The notes beneath the pieces were generated by a model that made no database searches, was not told where the DNA came from, and saw nothing but the letters and a program-made list of their open reading frames with translations. Position numbers and translations under genes: made by a program. This document shows, one piece after another, positions 34,969 to 38,379 of a DNA stretch of 38,379 nucleotides; the stretch's first letter is position 1; each line of letters starts with the position of its first letter. The DNA comes from Ichthyophthirius multifiliis. Taxonomy: Eukaryota; Ciliophora; Oligohymenophorea; Hymenostomatida. Location of the stretch: assembly GCF_000220395.1 (NCBI RefSeq), contig NW_004086017.1:1-38379 (forward strand), given 5' to 3'.

Positions 34969-37337
34969 TTTTATATATATTTATATTTATATATAAATTT
35001 ATACATATTTTAATATTTAATTATTCTAAAATATTTTTTTTTTATTTTAGGGTGGTACAGGAACAATTGGTGCTCATTGGGAAAGAACTGTTCTTTATAA
35101 TGAAATAATGACTGGAGCTCCATTATCTGTTAATAGAGTTTTTTCTATATTTACAATTGCTGCTTTGAAAGACACAGGTTTCTATCCTGAAATAAATGAT
35201 AATATGGCAGATTAAATATTTTGGGGAAAAGGAAAAGGTTGTGATTTCTTTGAAAAAGGTTGTTATAGTAATACTAAATTCCCTGAATTTTCTTATGTTT
35301 CTGATGGTGAATATTGCTCATTTGAATATGAAGGTGTAGGTGTACCTTAAGTTGACTAATTTGCGGACGGATGTACTATAGTTAAACCTTATTTATATGA
35401 ACTTTGCACAAATCCTTATAGTTTAAATGACGGAGAAGAAAAAGAATAAGAATTAGATAAATTATCTCATTTTTCAACTGAAAGTAAATGCTTCTAATCA
35501 TCAGCTACAGATAGCAAATCTTTATATCGTTATAATGCTTAGTTAAGATGTCATTTATTCAAATGTTTCGCAAATGCATCTTAAATAATGATTAAATTTC
35601 CCGAGATTAAACATGAAATTATATGTGAAAAGGAGACTAAGGCAAATAAATAATAATTGATAAAACTTTGAAAAAAGCTAAAGGTTAAGTAACATGTCCT
35701 TAAGATTACAATAGATTTTGTAATTATACTCCTTTATGTCCGAATTACTGTAATTCAAACGGAGTCTGTGTGAACGGTCAATGTATCTGCAAAACCGGAT
35801 ATGGAGGTATCGATTGTTCTATATAATGCTCCGGAGTAGTTTTTAATTTTAAGTGTTTAGAATAGTCATAATGTCCTTCAGGTTTCTTTTTGAACCCAGA
35901 TATACTTGTAAATTAGATTGTGCTTTCGGCTATTTCGCATATGATGGAAAATGCAAACCATGTAATATTGATTGCTCTAGATGTACAGGACCATCAGATA
36001 AGTAGTGTACTAAGTGTTAGTTTTTGAAATTATTGCAAGAAAATTAGTGTGTGGATAAATGTGATGAGAAATAAGGATATTATCCTAATTATGATTTGGG
36101 TATTTGCGAGATTAAACATTTTTAATGTAAAGGAAATTGCGAAACTTGTGAATAATAAAATTCTACTATTTGTTTGTCTTGTAAAAAAGGCTTTTTTAAA
36201 TAAGATGATAAGTAATGCTCAAGCAAATGTACTTAAGGACTTGTCGGAAACTAAGAAACATAAGAATGTGTAAGACCTTCTGTTGGATGTCTTTAATAAA
36301 ATGATTCTAGTACATGTAATAAATGTGATACTAGTAAAGGATATAGATTAGGTTCAGATAAAAAATGTATTTTATGTAAGTAAAATTGCTCCTAATGTAA
36401 TCCTAAAAATGTAGAAGAGTGTTTAGTTTGTGACGGAAATAAATTCAAAATTTACGGTACTAGTTGTGTAGAAAGATGTCCAGATTCTAGTTTTTTATCT
36501 AATATTAGTAAAAAATGTGAAAATTGTTCTCAAAAATGTTAATAATGTAATTAATCAGGTTGTATAAAATGCGAAGAAGGCTATTATATTGATACTAAAA
36601 CAAAAAAGTGTGCTTAGTGTTCTTCTAAATATACTAATTGTTAATCATGTGATAGTCTATCTTGTAAAAAATGTAATAATGGATATTAATTTGATCCTTT
36701 AAAAAAATAATGCTAATAAATCTCTGTTAAATCTGGAACTATTGTAAAAACAGGAACTACTGTAAAAACTGGAGTTACTGGAGCTACTAGAACTAATGGA
36801 GCTACTGGAGCTACTGAAGCTACTGGAACTACTGGAACTACTGGAACTACTGGAACTACTGGAACTACTGGAACTACTGGAACTACTGGAACTACTGGAA
36901 CTACTGGAACTACTGGAACTACTGGAACAACTGGAAATACTTTAAAAAATGTAAATAAAGGAAACACTAATAGTGGAGTTACAGGAAACAAAGGAAATAA
37001 TGGAATATCAGGAAATAAAGGAATATAATGCTCAACAGGATGTAAACAATGCAAATAACCTGGAATATGCTTATCATGTAACTAAGGTTTATTTTTGATA
37101 ATAGCACGAAATAATGCGTAACTTGCTTAAAAAATACACTAATTGTAAAGAATGTACGGAAACTAAATGCACAGAATGTAATTCTGGATATACATATAAT
37201 GAGTAATAAAATAATGCAAAGTACTACTGAGGTCTAGATTATTAAATTAGTTTTAAGGCGAGATTTAAAAATATAATAGTTATTAAGGAGTCATTGGTTT
37301 TGCTATTGTATATGTTTTATTTGGATTATTATTGTGA
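34078..37337 (+). CDS. Leishmanolysin (GP63, M8) surface metalloprotease with Cys-rich repeats, collagen-like tract and C-terminal TM
   Basis: M8 zinc protease. Two exons with an intron at 34897-35050. A hydrophobic signal peptide ([12 protein letters not shown]) precedes RPRHHCGH, a typical GP63 N-terminus. The zinc site is HEILHVVGF (His200, Glu201, His204), the family block [18 protein letters not shown] spans the intron and gives the third ligand His282, and the Met-turn is IMTG. After the catalytic domain come an EGF-like module ([20 protein letters not shown]), many furin-like C-x2-C repeats (C-x2-C spaced by 10-15 aa), a Gly-Thr-Thr tract, more Cys pairs, and a C-terminal membrane segment ([16 protein letters not shown]) before TGA at 37335. 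Five one-base frame breaks lie at about 35640, 35901, 37094, 37131 and 37213, each apparently a lost base in an A/T run. Without correction the protein stops at 35669 (about 479 aa, catalytic domain only). Probably a plasma-membrane or ciliary surface protease, either intact with sequence errors or decaying. Confidence 0.85.
34897..35050 (+). other. Intron splitting the conserved GP63 active-site block
   Basis: GT...AG intron of 154 nt, phase 0, with a (TA)n core at 34945-34968. It sits exactly between the residues of the family block before GGTG and the third zinc ligand His. Splicing restores the block without any change, which makes this one of the firmest intron calls in the window. Confidence 0.85.
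36772..36944 (+). repeat. GGAACTACT nonamer array, collagen-like Gly-Thr-Thr repeat
   Basis: Eleven perfect 9-nt copies (36825-36923) encode Gly-Thr-Thr, flanked by degenerate copies (Gly-Ala-Thr, Gly-Val-Thr, Gly-Asn-Thr). A looser Gly-x-y pattern (for example [14 protein letters not shown]) continues to about 37026. It lies between two Cys-rich parts of the GP63-like protein. The minus-strand Val-Pro repeat reading is its shadow. Confidence 0.88.
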
Positions 37338-38379
37338 CAATTTTTTTATTAAAATAAATTATTTTTATTTTTTATATATAAGATGGCATTTTTTTTGTTA
37401 TATTAGTGTTTAATAAATTATATTGTTTTTTTAATTTTTATATTTTTTGTTGTATATTTTACTAATATAAATTGATTTTCAATATTATAAAATTAAGTTA
37501 TTAAAAAGTAGAATTTTATAATAATATATAATTTATATATTTTAGAAAATAAATATAAAAAAAAACCTTAAAAATATGATTTTTGGTATTTTTTTTAAAA
37601 GGAAATTTCGAATTGTATATATTTATTATTCATTTTATAAAAATACATATTTTTTATAAATAAAAATAAATATTTAATTAATACAAAATTACTAATAATT
37701 ACTCATATTATATCAAGGCTTTTTAATTTATTTCTAAATAAATATAATGAATTTTATAATTTTTTCATTTATTTTATAAAATTTGTTATTTATTAAATTA
37801 GAAAAGAAAATAGTATTTTATTATGTTTGTAAATATATATATTAAAAAGATATATATAAAAATTGAATAAATATTTTAATATTTATTAAAACATTTTGAT
37901 AATTTTGACTTCATTTTATAAATTTTGTTTAAATCTCTTTCTTAAACTTTTTAAATTAAATTTATATGGTCTTAAATATTTTGAATTTCATTTAAAAGAT
38001 TAACTAATTTTTTAATTATTCAATATTATATGTTAATATTTTAATTATTATATATAGAATTATTATAATTTTTATTTATAAAAAAATATTTATTAATTGT
38101 TAATCTATTATATTATCTAGAATAAAAAATTCTATTTGTTTTTAAGAAGAAGGTAATATATTTTTCAAAATTATAAAATAATTTTTATTATTAAATTATT
38201 TTGTTTACTAAGAAAATAATATTTAGATTTATATTAAAATAAATAAAAATTAATAAAATATAAAAATTAAATTACATTAAATAATATAAAAAAACATAAC
38301 ATAAAAATATAATATTTTCGTAATCCTAAAATTAATTTTATAATGTTTTTCCTATCCAAACAATGAAAAAAACAGTATT
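37338..38379. other. AT-only 3' flank
   Basis: About 1 kb downstream of the GP63-like gene. No gene is supported. The last 70 bases read on the minus strand (NTVFFIVWIGKTL, with a GT and a TTTTAG nearby) could be the edge of a minus-strand gene that continues beyond the window, but this is too short to call. Confidence 0.4.

Noticed and set aside
36713..37054. Minus-strand Val-Pro repeat reading
   Set aside because: Shadow of the Gly-Thr-Thr repeat. The plus frame is joined to Cys-rich repeats of a known family.
1..38379. tRNA, rRNA, CRISPR, insertion sequences
   Set aside because: No cloverleaf arms with conserved boxes, no rRNA blocks, no spaced direct repeats and no transposase motifs were found by reading both strands.

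Overview
The window is a very AT-rich piece of a ciliate nuclear genome, most like the hymenostome ciliates (Tetrahymena / Ichthyophthirius type). The main proof is the genetic code. TAA and TAG fall at many conserved glutamine positions, or inside otherwise perfect protein families, and only TGA ends genes (ciliate nuclear code, table 6). With the standard code almost no gene can be seen. Genes are split by short AT-only introns (mostly 34-150 nt, GT...AG). Intergenic DNA is AT-only, with (TA)n tracts and T-run/A-run palindromes. No telomere repeat, rRNA, tRNA, CRISPR array or transposon was recognised.

Layout. (1) 394-1064 +, AP-1 clathrin adaptor sigma subunit. (2) 1257-2361 -, two-RRM nucleolin-like protein. 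(3) 3334-7140 +, large Gln-rich protein with a giant polyQ tract and one C2H2 finger. (4) 7306-9500 +, kinase-like (pseudokinase) protein with MORN repeats and an N-terminal acylation motif. (5) 10124-13263 -, Asn/Gln-rich protein with a paired CxxC motif. (6) 14553-16339 -, C2-like plus coiled-coil protein. (7) 16549-21444 +, CFAP57-like WD40/coiled-coil axonemal protein, head-to-head with gene 6. (8) 22951-24463 -, NASP/Hif1-type histone chaperone. (9) 25245-26686 +, casein kinase 2 alpha with an internal TGA. (10) about 28022-30465 +, unrecognised multi-exon protein. (11) 34078-37337 +, leishmanolysin (GP63) surface metalloprotease with Cys-rich repeats and a Gly-Thr-Thr collagen-like tract. 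A weak small-gene candidate lies at 26819-27169 -. A 3.6 kb gene-poor stretch lies at 30466-34077.

The genes are ordinary ciliate housekeeping, ciliary and surface genes and do not form one pathway. No new multi-gene system was found. The points most worth following are the polyglutamine tract made of alternating CAA and reassigned TAA codons, a series of single-base frame breaks in otherwise well conserved genes (heaviest in the GP63 gene), a nonsense TGA at a conserved kinase glycine, introns whose length is a multiple of three and that lack TGA, and the acylated pseudokinase-MORN protein. The frame breaks are mostly single-base losses in A or T runs. That looks like sequencing or assembly error, but raw reads are needed to decide. 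All exon borders were set by eye from reading frame, GT/AG and family conservation.
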